From NCBI RefSeq assembly GCF_004664715.2, contig NC_051071.1, positions 28,203,661 through 28,267,660 on the forward strand: DNA of 64,000 nt, in the 5' to 3' direction. Source of the DNA: Peromyscus leucopus. Taxonomy: Eukaryota > Chordata > Mammalia > Rodentia > Cricetidae. Below, in pieces: positions 43,480 through 55,125 of this stretch (positions are counted from its first letter, which is position 1; every line of letters starts with the position of its first letter). The notes under the pieces are model-generated. The model did not search any database. It saw only the letters and a list, made by a program, of their open reading frames with translations, and was not told the origin of the DNA. The position numbers and the translations under genes were made by a program.

Positions 43480-45690
43480 CTACTATCACTGAGAATGACC
43501 CATGACGGCTAGGGTTTGGGTATGAGTTACATGGCCCAAGAGGACCTTTACCTGGAACAAAAGCATTCTTCTCTTCTCTCATTTTTTTAAGAGATGCTTT
43601 TTATATCTTGGTCAGTTTAGATTTCAAGCTCCAAAAGATGGTATTTCTTATGAGGACCCTTGGCCTCCTGAAAGTTGCTGAAAAATAAACATCCCTTTGT
43701 TCCTTAGGGACTCCTCAGTAGGGCCACATTGGCTGAATCTCAATCCAAGCCAACACTAATATCTGGAAAACCCAGAAATGGGACCTGTTACCCAGGCTGA
43801 TCAGGCCCAACCATGCCTGGATATTTGGAGAGTTGAAAATTAACACAGGACTATGATCTCCTGACCTTTGGGAAGTGTAAATTTACCCAACCAAAGCCTT
43901 ACAAATATGTCTCCACTCTCCACTGCTGGTGTTACAATTTGTAGATGTAACCTGGGAGTTCTCAGCTGAGCTGAGGCAGGCTTCCCAGGCCTTGCAACGG
44001 GCACTCCAGTGGTTTACAGCCTCCCAAGCTGGTGTATTGGGCATTGAGTGTTAGGAAGCTATTTCAAACACCTGAGCTCTTTCCAGCTTGTTCTGAGGTG
44101 TGGGAATGGTAGGGTATGGTTTGGGCCCTAGTGGACAGAATTTGAATCATAGGAAATGTATCAATCACTCTCCCTGCTCCCAACATTACTATTGCAGAGC
44201 GAATGAAGAAACTTCCTTAGATAATGAAAAGGTGAAATTAAAAGGGAAAACAAGAAATCACAATTTTTAAAGCAATACATGTTTGATAATTAAAAAGAGA
44301 ATTGCCACCAGGCTGTCTACTGTGGGTACCAAGGTATCTACAGCAACATCTGCCCTGTGGATCTCTGCGTCTCCAGCACTCTTTCCAGTAACCCTTGGCA
44401 ATGTTTTCTAATGAAAATTGTCTACTTTGTACATGATGTGGACAATAGCATAATACTCATAAGAAAAGTAAAACCACCCGTGCTTCCAACGTATTTATAT
44501 AAAAATGCCTTCTATGTTCTTCTTTTGTGTTATGTTCTTGAACTTAATAAATAGTATTTTTAAATTTTGCATCTCAAAATGGTGGCAAATACAAGAGTTA
44601 AAGCCCACCCCAACTAGCATGAATTAGCCATTTGCTGTGTATAAGTATTTCAAAACACGTTATATTCATCATAGATATATATGAAGTTCTTATTTGTCAC
44701 TAAAATGGCAAATGAGTAGGCCAGGGTTTTTGCTTCTGTGATAAATGCTTGGCATAAAGTCAAGACAGATTGATTCTGGCTAATGGTCCCAGAGATGATA
44801 CTGCTTCTGGACTGTGGTGAGACAGAGGATCATGACCCCATGGGGACCAGAAGAAAACAGCAGGGGGACAGAGACAAGGTGACCAGCAAGGTGACAAGGA
44901 GAAAAGGGACCATAGTGACCTACTTCCCCCAACTGAGCCTCACCCCTTGGAGGTTGCTTCATCTTCCAACGTAGAACTTCTGTCTGGAGACTAAGGAGTC
45001 TGTGCAAGAATGTTATACTCAACTCACAACTGAGGAGAAGGCAAAGAAAAAGACTTTTCAAAGTTTGTGATCTAGGGCCAGGATAGCTATGCAAGGGAGT
45101 TTCCTCCAATGGAAAGAGTTGGAAGCTAATCAAAGGTTAGTCTTACCCATAGACAGCAAACTGCCATTGTTAGCCTGGAAGCTGCCTGGTCACTGCTTTT
45201 TCTTTCTGCAATGAGTGCGGGGTTCTGTCCTTGTATCTTAGATGTGTGTCATTTAGTTTTTAAGTCTTTGGAGAAAGGGACCATGTTGAGATCTTATGAG
45301 GGAACCATCATGAGATGGGTTCAATGCCACTTCTAGTTTATTTGGTTTTTTCTTTGTGGGGGCAGTAAGCTGTGGTGATCAGAAAGACTACATTACATTA
45401 TAGTGTACGGTACAAAGTTGTTCTCCCTAGATTCTTAAGAGGAATCTTTCCTTATTGCGGGAAGCTGAGGAGGTTCTGAGTGAATGTGTGCTATTGACAA
45501 GGACCAATGCCTTAGACCCAGGGGAACTAGCAAAGCCTTCCTCTGGTTCCTGTGTGAATGTTGACAGAATGCACAGAAAACATGGATCCCAGCATTCTTT
45601 TCCAGGATGCTTACAGAGACCTCCTATGGATTCTAGCTAATGCCTTCCCTGTGGTTACATAATAAACCCACTGAGGTTCTGGGGTGTTGC
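43480..45690. other. Unique block with possible decayed MaLR LTR
   Basis: No gene. 44718-44950 (GCTTCTGTGATAAATGCTTG, then a purine-rich stretch) may be a decayed minus-strand ORR1-like LTR. The 117-codon frame at 44780-45133 overlaps it and shows no domain. Confidence 0.35.
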
Positions 45691-45970
45691 TCCACTTGAT
45701 CCCAGGGTTTCTGTACTTGTGTCTATCTTTTCTTTATCCCTTCTTTTTCGTTGTCAGGTTACCAGGAACAAGCCTTGATGGACATAGAATTGTAGAGGAT
45801 TGTCCTTGCTTAGCCACATGACATGCTTTGGTCAATGAAATTAGAGGAAGCACTGACATACTCCCCCGTGAAACAGGGGCTAAGAAGAGAGTCCCCGAAA
45901 GTGCCCCTGTCCCGCCAGCTCTCTTGCTCACCTGCTCTCCACCTTGCTGATGTCTCATTAAAGAAAATGT

Positions 45971-46117
45971 CCGCCGCCAAAGGTGGTGCGTGCCTTTAAT
46001 CCCAGCACTCGGGAGTCAGAGGCAGGCGGATCTCTGTGAGTTTGAGGCCAGCCTGGGCTGCAGAGTGATTTCCAAGAGAGGGGCAAAGCTACACAGAGAA
46101 ACCCTGTCTTGAGGGGA
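45971..46117 (+). mobile_element. B1 SINE with target-site duplication
   Basis: Near-consensus GTGCGTGCCTTTAATCCCAG, CACTCGGGAGTCAGAGGCAG, GCGGATCTCTGTGAGTTTGA, GGCCAGCCTGGGCTGCAGAG and CACAGAGAAACCCTGTCTTG. AAAGAAAAT occurs at 45960-45968 and 46304-46312, i.e. outside the expanded A-rich tail, as expected for a target duplication. Confidence 0.95.
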
Positions 46118-46199
46118 AAAAAGAAAAAGAAAGAAAGAAAGAAGGAAGGAAGGAAGGAAGGAAGGAAGGAAGGAGGAAAGGAAAGGAAAGGAAGAAGGA

Positions 46200-46262
<63 letters not shown>

Positions 46263-46303
46263 GAAGAAGGGAAGGAAGGAAGAAAGGAAGAAAGGAAAGA
46301 AGA
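46118..46303. repeat. (GGAA/GAAA)n polypurine array from B1 tail
   Basis: 186 bp of pure purine with blocks of GAAA, GGAA, AAGG, a long GAAA block at 46200-46262, then GGAA/GAAA mixtures. It lies between the B1 body and the right target duplication, so it derives from the SINE A-tail. Frames through it read Lys/Glu/Arg or Phe/Leu/Ser repeats and are artefacts. Confidence 0.97.
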
Positions 46304-46497
46304 AAAGAAAATCTCTTTCTCTGATAGTCCTGGGGTGAGGAAAGGGGCCAGGCCATCCTGAACGAATCCATCTCTTAGAACATAGCCATGCTTGAAATGA
46401 TGGGGCAATAAACAGTAGTTGTTGTAAGTCACAGAAGCATTGAGGTTAGGGGTTACATTATATCTTCAGCAAACTTCTGAAAATTCAGAGAAATTAG

Positions 46498-46705
46498 AGG
46501 GACCAGTGGGATGGCTCAGACGATCGAGGTGTTGCCTGTACAAGCCTGACAACCTGAGTTCAGTCCCCAGAATATGTGACAGAAGGAGAGAAGCAATGGC
46601 AGATAGCTGCCCTTTGACCTGCACATGTTCATCCTGCCAATTGTGTGCCATATGTACATACATCATACCTTGCCACACTACATCAATAAGATACAGACTT
46701 TAAAA
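46498..46705 (+). mobile_element. B3/B2-superfamily SINE
   Basis: GACCAGTGGGATGGCTCAGA head, GCCTGACAACCTGAGTTCAG with TCCCC as B box, GACAGAAGGAGAGAAGCAAT body and CACATGTTCATCCTG end, then a short A-rich tail. Moderately diverged. Confidence 0.78.
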
Positions 46706-46834
46706 GGTAGGAAGGAAAGATTAAAAAAAAAAAAGTGGGCTGTAATCTGAAGAGTTCCTTTTTTTTATTGTGTTTGAGCTAGGTACCACTTACTATTTTT
46801 AGTATGGCCAATGTACAAAATATGAAATTACCCA

Positions 46835-46965
46835 TTTTCATCATTTTTAAATATTCAGCTAAGCAGCATTAAATACATTCACAAAACTTTGTAAAGATTA
46901 CCCCTGTCCACAGCATTTTTATCATGCCAAATGGAAATGCTACACCTAGTAAAAAATCATTGAAT
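46835..46965 (+). mobile_element. Ancient L1M-type fragment
   Basis: GCATTAAATACATTCACAAA, ACTTTGTAAAGATTACCCCT and GTCCACAGCATTTTTATCAT follow an old mammalian L1 3' phrase (TTAAGTACATTCACA...). Confidence 0.6.
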
Positions 46966-46969
46966 TCTT

Positions 46970-47829
46970 TCTAAAAGAAAAAAGGGCTGTTCACATACTT
47001 TTTGAGTGGTTAACATTTTATATGTGTGCCAAGGTGGCTGATTAAAATATTTTCATTGATGTTCATTCTGCACTTCCCCTGACCCTGATTCAGACTGTGA
47101 AAAGAATTTATTTCTGAGATAAAAACACATCCCCAGCCCTTAATGTCAATCTTTGTCCTTTGTCAAGGTCTAAACTCACTGGAAAGCCTCCCTGGGGGAG
47201 ACAAGGGGAAAGCGAAGCTTCGGGGACCAGGAGAGAAGGCCAGGAAATAAACAGAGAGAAGAGAAGGGAAGGGAGTGCCTGACTTGGGTCTGGGAGGGGA
47301 TGGCTGCCTTGAGGAGAGAGGAATGGTCTCTTTCCATGATAGCCAGGCCCATTTTCATGTTTCCAGTGAGCATGTCAGCAGCTGATAGCCCACAGAACCT
47401 GAACTGCCAGGTAGCCATCAGACATGCAGGAGACATCAGTGGAGACAACACAGACCTCATGGCAAGCAGGATGGCCTGAGGGTCAGAGGCTCTGCCTCTT
47501 TTTCTAAGCGTCACTTACAACTTAGAGTGGCAGATGACAAAGTCCCCATCTAGCTGTGGACTCATTTAACTCGACTTATAGAAGTGGAGATGTATCAAGA
47601 ACAGGGAGATGACTTACAGGCTGAGCATGGTCATTGTATCTGTCATTTCAGTGCTGTAGGGAGCAGATACTTGAAGATCAGAGGACTTCCTGTCATTAGT
47701 TTAGCCCTGGTTTCAGTAAGACCCTCTCCTAAAAGAACAAGATAAAGAGCGACAGAGTAGGGAGTGGGACATCTGGACACGGAACATCCTTTCTTCTTCC
47801 TGTGCTCATACGTGAGCCCCTGCATGTGT

Positions 47830-47830
<1 letters not shown>
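46970..47830. other. Non-coding block, nothing firm
   Basis: No gene. The 112-codon minus-strand frame at 47176-47514 covers a purine-rich region and has no recognisable domain. Confidence 0.4.

Positions 47831-47832
<2 letters not shown>

Positions 47833-47881
<49 letters not shown>
47833..47881. repeat. (CA)n microsatellite
   Basis: About 24 CA units. The frame through it reads Cys-Val repeats. Confidence 0.97.
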
Positions 47882-47883
<2 letters not shown>

Positions 47884-48167
47884 ACACCCCTTAGTAAAGA
47901 AAAAACAAAGGAAAGAAAGTAGAGTCGTGTGCCTGAGTTTGTTAAGTGTTTAATACTTGTTCCTTGCATCATCAGGGCTAAAAGCAAACTTGAGAGTGTT
48001 GGGCAGCTTCAGTAAGGCCATTCTTTCCGAGGTGAATGCAGCTGGTCATGCGACACTCCAGACTTCTCAGAACACAATCAGAAAGGTTCTTCAGTGCATA
48101 CACGCCTACTTGAAATGTCTTTTAATTAAGACTGCTATCATAAGGACACAAGAAGCTACCCAGGTTG

Positions 48168-48221
48168 TTGTTATTATTATTATTACTATTTTTATTATTA
48201 TTTTATTACTATTATTATTTT
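48168..48221. repeat. (ATT)n imperfect microsatellite
   Basis: TTATTATTATTACTATTTTT-type units that form the T/A-rich tail of the adjacent minus-strand B4. Confidence 0.92.
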
Positions 48222-48222
48222 G

Positions 48223-48440
48223 ACACATGGTCACAGGTAGCCAAGGTTGGCCCTGGAACTTGCAATGTAGCCAAGGATTGCCTTGAACTTTTGCTCCTTT
48301 GCTCCTCCTCTCTCTACATTCTGAATGTTGGGACTGCAGGCACACAGCACTCTGCCCAGTTTATGTAGTACTGGCGACTGAACTAAGGATTTCATGCATG
48401 TTAAAAAAAAAACTCTACCAACCAAGCTACATTCTCAGCC
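48223..48440 (-). mobile_element. B4 SINE (ID/B1 composite)
   Basis: CACATGGTCACAGGTAGCCA, AGGTTGGCCCTGGAACTTGC, TGTTGGGACTGCAGGCACAC (B1-like part), then GTACTGGCGACTGAACTAAG, GATTTCATGCATG and CTCTACCAACCAAGCTACAT with TCTCAGCC (reversed ID-like head). Order is that of a reversed B4. Confidence 0.82.
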
Positions 48441-48444
48441 AAGA

Positions 48445-49340
48445 CAATCGGAAATAGAAACTGACAAGCACACTGTCTACAACTTCATATGTTTTTCAAT
48501 ATCCACAGTCTTGTGGCCTAGGGAAGATGTATTCTTTATTTTAAATTCTGTCTTCAATCAGCTTCAGCCAGTGATTTGCAGAAACAAAATGCACTGATTG
48601 AAAAGAGTTAAAGGAAAGCATATTAAAAGCAACACATTGTGATAACAACAGCAGCTAAATAAACCCTAAGAGAAGTGGTAGGAAGGAAAGAATAAGAAGT
48701 TAAAATCGATGAAACTGTTGAAAAGTTGTAACATTGAAAAATACCCCAGAGAGTCCAATCTTAGTAAAAAGATAAACACTGGGTAAATGTAATCAAGAAA
48801 ATTAAAATATATATATCAAGTACATATTAGATATCAGAAGAGTAACCCCACAAACAAAGCATTTAATGCCCTAAGAAACAAGATGTGTGGAAGGAGCCAA
48901 AACAGTACTGATGAAATATCTCAAAGTGTGGCGGATACTGGCTTCTTCACCATCCTCTTCACAGCTGGGTCCCTGAAGGTTGAGTTCTTCCTGCTCTATC
49001 CTACCAGCCATGACCAAACACCATTCAAAAACAAACACCATGCTACCAGCATTTGAATGGCTGTCACTAAATATGTCAGTGAGGTTTGTCTCAGCTCATT
49101 TAAACCTGAAAATGACTGAGGTAAATGGAAACATGATTAGTAGAATCACAAGGTTTGTGATTGGAATCCACTATAAGAAGTGATTAATATGGGAAGGTTT
49201 AAGAGCTATTTAAGATTTAAAGGAGGTGCAAATATATACATTATTGCACAGGATAAATAAATTTTATCTCCCTTCAAATTATAAAGCTAACAGACTTTTT
49301 GAATCAAATATTGATCTCTCTTTCCATTATGTCTACATCT
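48445..49340. other. AT-rich block with possible MIR
   Basis: No gene. 49075-49175 (CAGCTCATTTAAACCTGAAA with GACTGAGGTAAATGG) may be a reversed MIR. Otherwise unique. Confidence 0.35.
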
Positions 49341-49342
49341 AC

Positions 49343-49345
<3 letters not shown>

Positions 49346-49398
<53 letters not shown>

Positions 49399-49401
49399 AT
49401 C
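49346..49401. repeat. (TCTA)n microsatellite
   Basis: About 13 TATC units directly abutting the end of the MaLR LTR at 49402, consistent with growth beside or from the insertion site. Confidence 0.96.
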
Positions 49402-49825
49402 TATCTTAGTTAGGGTCTCTCTATTGCTGTGATGAAACATCATGACCAAAGCAACTTGGGGAGAAAAGGATTTATTTGACTTACACTTTCATGCCACTCT
49501 TGATCACTGGAGAAATTCAGAACAGGAACATAAACAGGGCAGAAATCTGGGGGCAGGAGCTGATGCATAGGCCATAAAGGGGTGCTGCTTACTATCCATG
49601 GTTTGCTCAGCCTGCTTTCTTACAGAACCCAGGACCACAAGTCCAGGGATAGCACCATCCACAGTGGGCTGAGCCCTTCCATGTCAATCACTAATTAAGA
49701 AAACACCCTACAGGCTTGCCTATACACAGCCTAGTCTGATCTTGTGGAAAAAATTTCTTAATTGAGGTTCCCTCCTCTCAGATGACTATATCTTGTGTCA
49801 AGTTGACATAAAACTATCTAGCACA
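49402..49825 (-). mobile_element. MaLR-type LTR, complete
   Basis: Plus-strand edges TATCTTAGTTAGGGTCTCTC and CATAAAACTATCTAGCACA enclose GATGAAACATCATGACCAAA, GCAGGAGCTGATGCATAGGC, AGCCTGCTTTCTTACAGAAC, TCACTAATTAAGAAAACACC and CTTGTGTCAAGTTGACATAA. It is a 424-bp LTR on the minus strand starting TGTGCTAG. Confidence 0.92.
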
Positions 49826-49829
49826 ATAT

Positions 49830-52800
49830 ATGTGTTATAAATTTATGCCAAATGAAAGACACTTTGCTGAGTAAAACCTTCAGAATTTTACTGATGTGGG
49901 AGCCTAGTTTTCAACACAGATTCTGCTTTTCTCTGATTGTGGGATCTGAGATGCCTTCCTGAGATGTGACTCAAGGCTGATCTCCTTGCTTGCCTCTACT
50001 GTAGCAATTACATTTCTTTTGAGCCAAGTTTAGGTAGAAACCAGTACAGTAAATGATCATTTTGATTTATTTAAAATAGGCATGATTTATTATTTAAAGG
50101 TTTATTCAACCACTTAGAAATCATAGGCTGTGGTTATATGTTGTATTATTTTCATCCCTGTAAATAATAAACTATCTTTCTTTACTGTTAAGTCGCTTAT
50201 GGTCTGGTTGGGTGGGCATGCACTAGCCCACAGTTAATCACTTTGTTAGCTAGCTGGAAGATCTTCATGTTCTTCTAGAAGACAAAAAGGAAAGAGCTCT
50301 TGTTCCTTTACTCTATTCATTTTCAAAATGATGTGGAAAATGTTAAGTGGAACATGGACCTTCAAAGTGATACTGTTCCCATCTTTGAACAAAAGTGGAG
50401 GTTTATACCAAATATTGTAGATATATTCAACAGGAACAAGTAGTCCAGAAAGTAGGTCTCACAAATTCAGTATTTTGTGATATTCACAAAATGTTTCTAA
50501 ATATTTTGAAGGCGCTAAACCTCTTCAGAATATTGATGAAGTTCTTGGACCTTCTATCTATGAGTGGAAAGGAATGTACATAGTTTACCTCATATAGCCA
50601 TATAGATATTCAGGTATATGTGAAATATTCATTCAGTTCTGGGGACAGCCTTGAGCATCCTGATATATGTCCTTGGAGACCCTGGTCAACCATGATCCCT
50701 TTCTCTAAGCAATTGCGGATACAATTAATTGTACAAGTGGTTCTTAAAACTAGAAATAAATTTTAGTTCTTAAGATACAGTAGTACAGTTTCAAAATGTT
50801 TAGGTATTTGATGTTGGAATGACTTAGGAGAAATGGTTTTAAATAGTTTTCACATGACAGTCTTGTCTCATCTTCTGAATGGGAAAAGTCTTCTTGTTTC
50901 CAATGAGATGAAAAAAGTGTTCTTATTGTTTCCTAAAATCATTATATCCCAGGACTATCTCCCATAACCTGTCATTTGAAGTCTCTTTGATCTATGTGAT
51001 CATTTAAATACTTCTAGAATAACAATATTCTGTTTAGCGATTAAAGTTTCTTTCTGAATACATGAAATAAGTCTATATTTCATTTTCCAATATATTGAAG
51101 GAACTTGGTTTTCTTTTCCCTTTTGATTGAATCAACTGAATTTTCAAAGAGAGCTGAGCAATTTATTGTTCCCATATAATTCTATCTCTCTCTGCAGAGT
51201 TGGTGTGGCAATTATCCTGATTGGAGATGTGCCAAGAGTGTACTTACATTGCACTTTAGTGATAGTTTGGAATGAGAGTTTTATTTTGTAGAATGTATAA
51301 TAGCATCACAAAATTATTTACTTCTTTCAAACTTTTTCTAGTATTGTACACCTGTGAGATTGAGTGACTCTCCCCCTCCACCTATCTGGATTGAGACAGA
51401 ATCTGGCATATCTGCCCGTGGTCAATGCTGCTGGAGCCACTGCCCTGCAGACAAACTGGAACCTCCAGATTCATGACTGTGGAGCATAGAGCCCAGCATT
51501 TGGAATTCACTGAAGGGCAGGCACCACCTCTAAGGAAGACTGTGTCAAACAGGCAGAGAATAAAAGTTTCCCCTGGCTGCAGCACAGAGACTGGCCATGC
51601 TGAGAAAGAGGTGGGGTTCCTGGATTCTGTGAATAAATGGAGCAGACAGAACACATGAGCTGAGAAGCTTCATTGACTGAAGGTAAACTCAACAGAACTT
51701 TCTGTCTTGAACTATTTGAATTTAACAGCAGTTGCAAGTGTGTGCCTTGAATCAAGAAGGCTTGAGAAGAGGGGGAGCAGGAGGAGGGAGCAGAGGAAAG
51801 AGGAGGGAAAATTGAATGTTTCCCAATGAAAAATCCCCAAAGAGGAGAGATTGAATTTGAGGAGGAAGAGGTGTTGGTGCCCCAAATCATTTTAGGAATT
51901 TAAAAATAATTACTTTTTGGCTTTCTAGCAACTGTGCAGCCCAACTTGTTGACAGTGGCTATGGAATACTGTGGGTGGATTTTTGCATGTATTTAATGTG
52001 CATTACATGTGTTCTTCCTTCTGGATGTATTGTTCCATGCATTCTTTAGAAGGAGTTGTTTCAAGACCAACAGCAGAATTGTCAAAACTGTCTTGTTGCT
52101 AGTTCTGTCTTTGAGCAGAAACAAAAACACTGGCCCTTTATTTGACCTGGGAGTGTGAAGCTCCTGGGTAATGACAAATTGAAGTTTACTTCCTGTTCCA
52201 AGTCCCAGGAGCTTAGGTGCAGGGTCACCTTGATCTGAAGACAGTCTTTCAGCTGTAAGTGTTTGTGGTTAAGTCTCAGTTTTTACCTCCAGCCCTTTCT
52301 TCTTGCTTCCCTCACCCTTCACTGTATACTCACAGTCTCCTGTGGTATACAGAGCACCCCATGGGAGAGCCAAGCAGCCCCTGCTCCTGGTGGAGCAGTG
52401 AATTTGGGGATATTTGACCAATTCCAATGGTGACTTAAGAATCTGGCCCACTTGTGTGTTACAGTCTGCATGGCACATTCCAAGTGTGTCCTAAGCCTCC
52501 CCTCCTCTCCAAGACATCTATTGTTCCTAGTGTGCACTTCAAGTCCTTCCGGTTCAGGGCCTTCTTATTTGAGTGAGTCTAGGTACCACAGAGTACTTTG
52601 GAGAGTGGAAGGGATTGCTTTGCCGAAGTCCTTGAAAAGCATGAGTTGACTCTGTTCATCTACTTGAGATTTCTGATTCCCAGTGTCAGAAACCACTGCG
52701 CCTTTGTTTGCCCTTTCCACCATCATAGTGAGTTCGAATAGTGTGTGAACAGTGTCTGCGAAAAACAGACTCTGAGTCTTGCCTGTCTTTGTTCCAGTCA

Positions 52801-52900
52801 CAGTAGGGGGCTGATCTTCTGGCCAGTCATGGTTTCTTCCTAAAGCTGTGGTAAAATAAGACAGACTAGTAGAATTTGTTTATGTTTAAACTTATGTACT
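49830..52900. other. 3-kb unique non-coding block
   Basis: No gene or confident repeat. AT-rich to about 51350. 51360-51660 is more GC-rich, with overlapping frames on both strands (51382-51890) but no domain. 51760-51815 is a purine-rich GGAGGAGG tract. Confidence 0.4.
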
Positions 52901-52904
52901 TCTA

Positions 52905-53018
52905 GCTGGGGAGGTGGCTTAGTGGTAGAGCACTTGCTTAGCATACATAAGTCCTTGGGTTCAATCCACACACATTGCCCCCTTCCCCTACCACTTCCTA
53001 CAAATAGAAAAAAAAAGA
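52905..53018 (+). mobile_element. ID SINE
   Basis: GCTGGGGAGGTGGCTTAGTG with GTAGAGCACTTGCTTAGCAT matches the ID/BC1 head. The A box (TGGCTTAGTGG) and B box (GGTTCAATCC, 52958-52967) are intact by consensus. A C-rich stretch and an A-run at 53007-53018 form the tail. Confidence 0.88.
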
Positions 53019-53044
53019 TAAAATCGCATATTCTTTTTTTTCCA

Positions 53045-53130
53045 GTTCTTTTTTTTAAAAATTTTATTTTATAATTTAATTTAATTTTACATATCAGCCA
53101 CGGATTCCCTTGTTCTCCCTCCTCCTGGAA
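53045..53130 (-). mobile_element. L1 3' end fragment
   Basis: AAAATTTTATTTTATAATTT, AATTTTACATATCAGCCACG and GATTCCCTTGTTCTCCCTCC with TCCTGG are a reversed rodent L1 3' end, with the L1 terminus on the left. Confidence 0.7.
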
Positions 53131-53156
53131 GTGAAGTGAAACATGGCTGCTGTGGG

Positions 53157-53264
53157 TTTTTGTTTTTGTTTTTTTTCTTTTTCTTTTTTCCAGATCTGAG
53201 GACTGAACCCAGGGCCTTGCGCTTGCTAGGCAAGCACTCTACCACTGAGCTAAATCTCCAACCC
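53157..53264 (-). mobile_element. ID SINE, facing the upstream ID
   Basis: A T-rich tail (53157-53189), then GGACTGAACCCAGGGCCTTG, GCTTGCTAGGCAAGCACTCT and ACCACTGAGCTAAATCTCCA with ACCC: a reversed ID element close to consensus. It faces the plus-strand ID 140 bp upstream. Confidence 0.92.
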
Positions 53265-53269
53265 AAAAT

Positions 53270-54120
53270 TGCATATTCTTAATGATAATCTATATAATCA
53301 GTGTTCAAAACTGTCTGGAAGATGGCTACACAGAGCATAATGCAACAGACATGGGCATCTAATGAGCCTCTTCACCTATCAATTGAATGCTAAATCTTTC
53401 ATGAAGGGATTCCTATGTAATCACCCAGTGACCCTTGGAGTGGATAGATTGTTACACTCTCCACAAATGAGAGAGCTGAGGTTTGAGAAGGGAACCCTCT
53501 AACATTCAGGGTTTCTTCCATGTGGCACCAAATGTAGGTAGTAATATGATACGAGCATGGAAAACCCCAGGGATTATCAGTTTGGCCTCACACAAAGAAA
53601 GCTTCCAATTGCTAGAGCTGTCTGAGAAAGTAATAAGCTCCCTGCCCCGGGAAATAATTTGTAATCCAAGGCTAGAATATTATTTGAAGGAGCATTATAG
53701 AGCAGTTCAAGGACAAGAATGTTAAATGTTTGAAAGAATCCCCTCTAATCCCAGAGTTGCCTCATTGCTGTACATTATTATGCATGTTTCCATATGCTCG
53801 GATCTGTCAACCTAACCACTGCTGTGTGTGGAGGCTCTGTTTGGTTCGCTCACTCACTGCCATGTATCAGGCTCTCTGTCGGGGCAGTTTCACAGGAACA
53901 GAGGACATTTAGTTGGTTTTTATTGTTGTTGTTGTTTTTTCTTTCAAAAGAAAACCTGAGTTTTGTTTAGAAATAAAAAAAAAAAATGGTTCCAAAGTAA
54001 AGGTCTTTGAGACTCCAGTACAAACTAGAAGTATTTAAAGAAGCTGCCTTGGAGTTCCCTTTGTGGTTCATCATTTTTGTTTTGGTAATTTCTTCTCTCT
54101 GACTCTCTCTGTCTCTCTCA
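53270..54120. other. Non-coding block with possible MIR
   Basis: No gene. 53415-53500 (AATCACCCAGTGACCCTTGG, ACAAATGAGAGAGCTGAGGT) is a probable reversed MIR. A GTTGTTGTTGTTTTTT run at 53925-53940 and an A12 at 53975 are simple runs. Confidence 0.4.
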
Positions 54121-54125
54121 TAATC

Positions 54126-54126
<1 letters not shown>

Positions 54127-54171
<45 letters not shown>
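54127..54171. repeat. (TCTA)n microsatellite
   Basis: About 11 CTAT units preceded by CTCTCTGTCTCTCTC sequence. Confidence 0.95.
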
Positions 54172-54814
54172 ATCTACTTATCTTACAGAAGATATCCTGC
54201 CCACCAGCCCTGCCCTTGACAAAAGGCACTCTCAGAAGGTACATTTAAGAGTCTATGGGAATATTTCTCAAGCCCAGATAGAAGAATGGCTAGAGGCCAA
54301 TGCTCATTTGAGGGGTTCTTCCCTCCTCATTCTTCTTGGCTGGCCCATTGCCATCCCCTGCAAAGGAAGATCCTCATTAACAAGCATGCTAATGCATGAC
54401 TGGCCACATTCAAGAAAACCCTGCACTGCCCAGCCCTAACGAACAGCCAGGAAGTACCCCTGTATTTCACAGAACATGATGATCACTGTGTTCTTCCTGA
54501 AAAGAAGTGGGTTTCTCAATGGTTCTGTTTATTTCACAACCTTGAATCCATTTCAGTGAGTGAGCAAGGTCTCCTGCACAGTGGCTTTGCTTCAGAAAAC
54601 GTTGTTCTAAAATAGATATGGTTTTTCAGTTGTCCTTTTCACAGTGCTGACTCCCTCCCATGACTCAAGCGCTTAGTGTAGAATGCCCAGTTCCTGCTTA
54701 TCCATTTCTGAACTGGCTTCCCTCTTTCCCCAGTTGAAGAAGAGATAATAGGCAATGTGGGCAGAGCTCAGACCACCCATCACCACTGTGGCAGTACTTA
54801 GGATATGCCTCAGT

Positions 54815-55125
54815 ATACTTTTATGATTCTGTAACAGAGTACCTGGGACAGGGTAATTTTTGAAGAATGGAAATGTTTTCTTCAGAGCTTTGAGGCAGAA
54901 AATTCTAGTGAAGGTGGCAGTAGAGTTAAAATCTGGGAGAACCAATCTTTCCTCCAAGATGGCATCTTGAAAACAGCCTCCTTCAGAAGGAAGGGACATT
55001 GTGTTCTTATGTGGCCGAAGATCAGAAGGCAGCAAAGCCACCACAAAAGTTCTATTAATCTGTTTACAAGGACAGATTCTTCAAGGCCTGAAATGCTTCT
55101 TGTATCCTCACCTTGAATGTGTTGT
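54815..55125 (-). mobile_element. Diverged MaLR LTR
   Basis: ATTCTGTAACAGAGTACCTG with GGACAGGGTAATTTTTGAAG, GGAAATGTTTTCTTCAGAGC, GTTCTTATGTGGCCGAAGAT and TCTATTAATCTGTTTACAAG follow a reversed MST/ORR1-type LTR. The 123-codon frame at 54673-55044 overlaps it and is incidental. Confidence 0.6.

Larger units (their letters stand above)
45700..46500 (+). mobile_element. Ancient LTR (MLT-like) split by a B1
   Basis: Left part to 45968 has TTGGTCAATGAAATTAGAGG and CCAGCTCTCTTGCTCACCTG. Right part from 46313 has CAATAAACAGTAGTTGTTGT with AAGTCACAGAAGCATTGAGG and GGGGTTACATTA, a standard ancient LTR 3' end. A B1 with its expanded tail sits between them. Confidence 0.5.

Noticed and set aside
45958..46432. 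137- and 138-codon frames on the minus strand
   Set aside because: They run through a B1 and a GGAA/GAAA array and give Phe/Leu/Ser repeats. This is low-complexity artefact.
51425..51890. Bidirectional overlapping frames as a gene pair
   Set aside because: No domain, splice structure or repeat-independent support. The frames are shadows of each other.
52905..52980. tRNA gene because of intact A and B boxes
   Set aside because: The sequence matches the ID SINE head and lacks a clear tRNA cloverleaf. It is followed by an A-tail.
54673..55044. 123-codon minus-strand frame
   Set aside because: It overlaps a diverged MaLR LTR and carries no recognisable domain.
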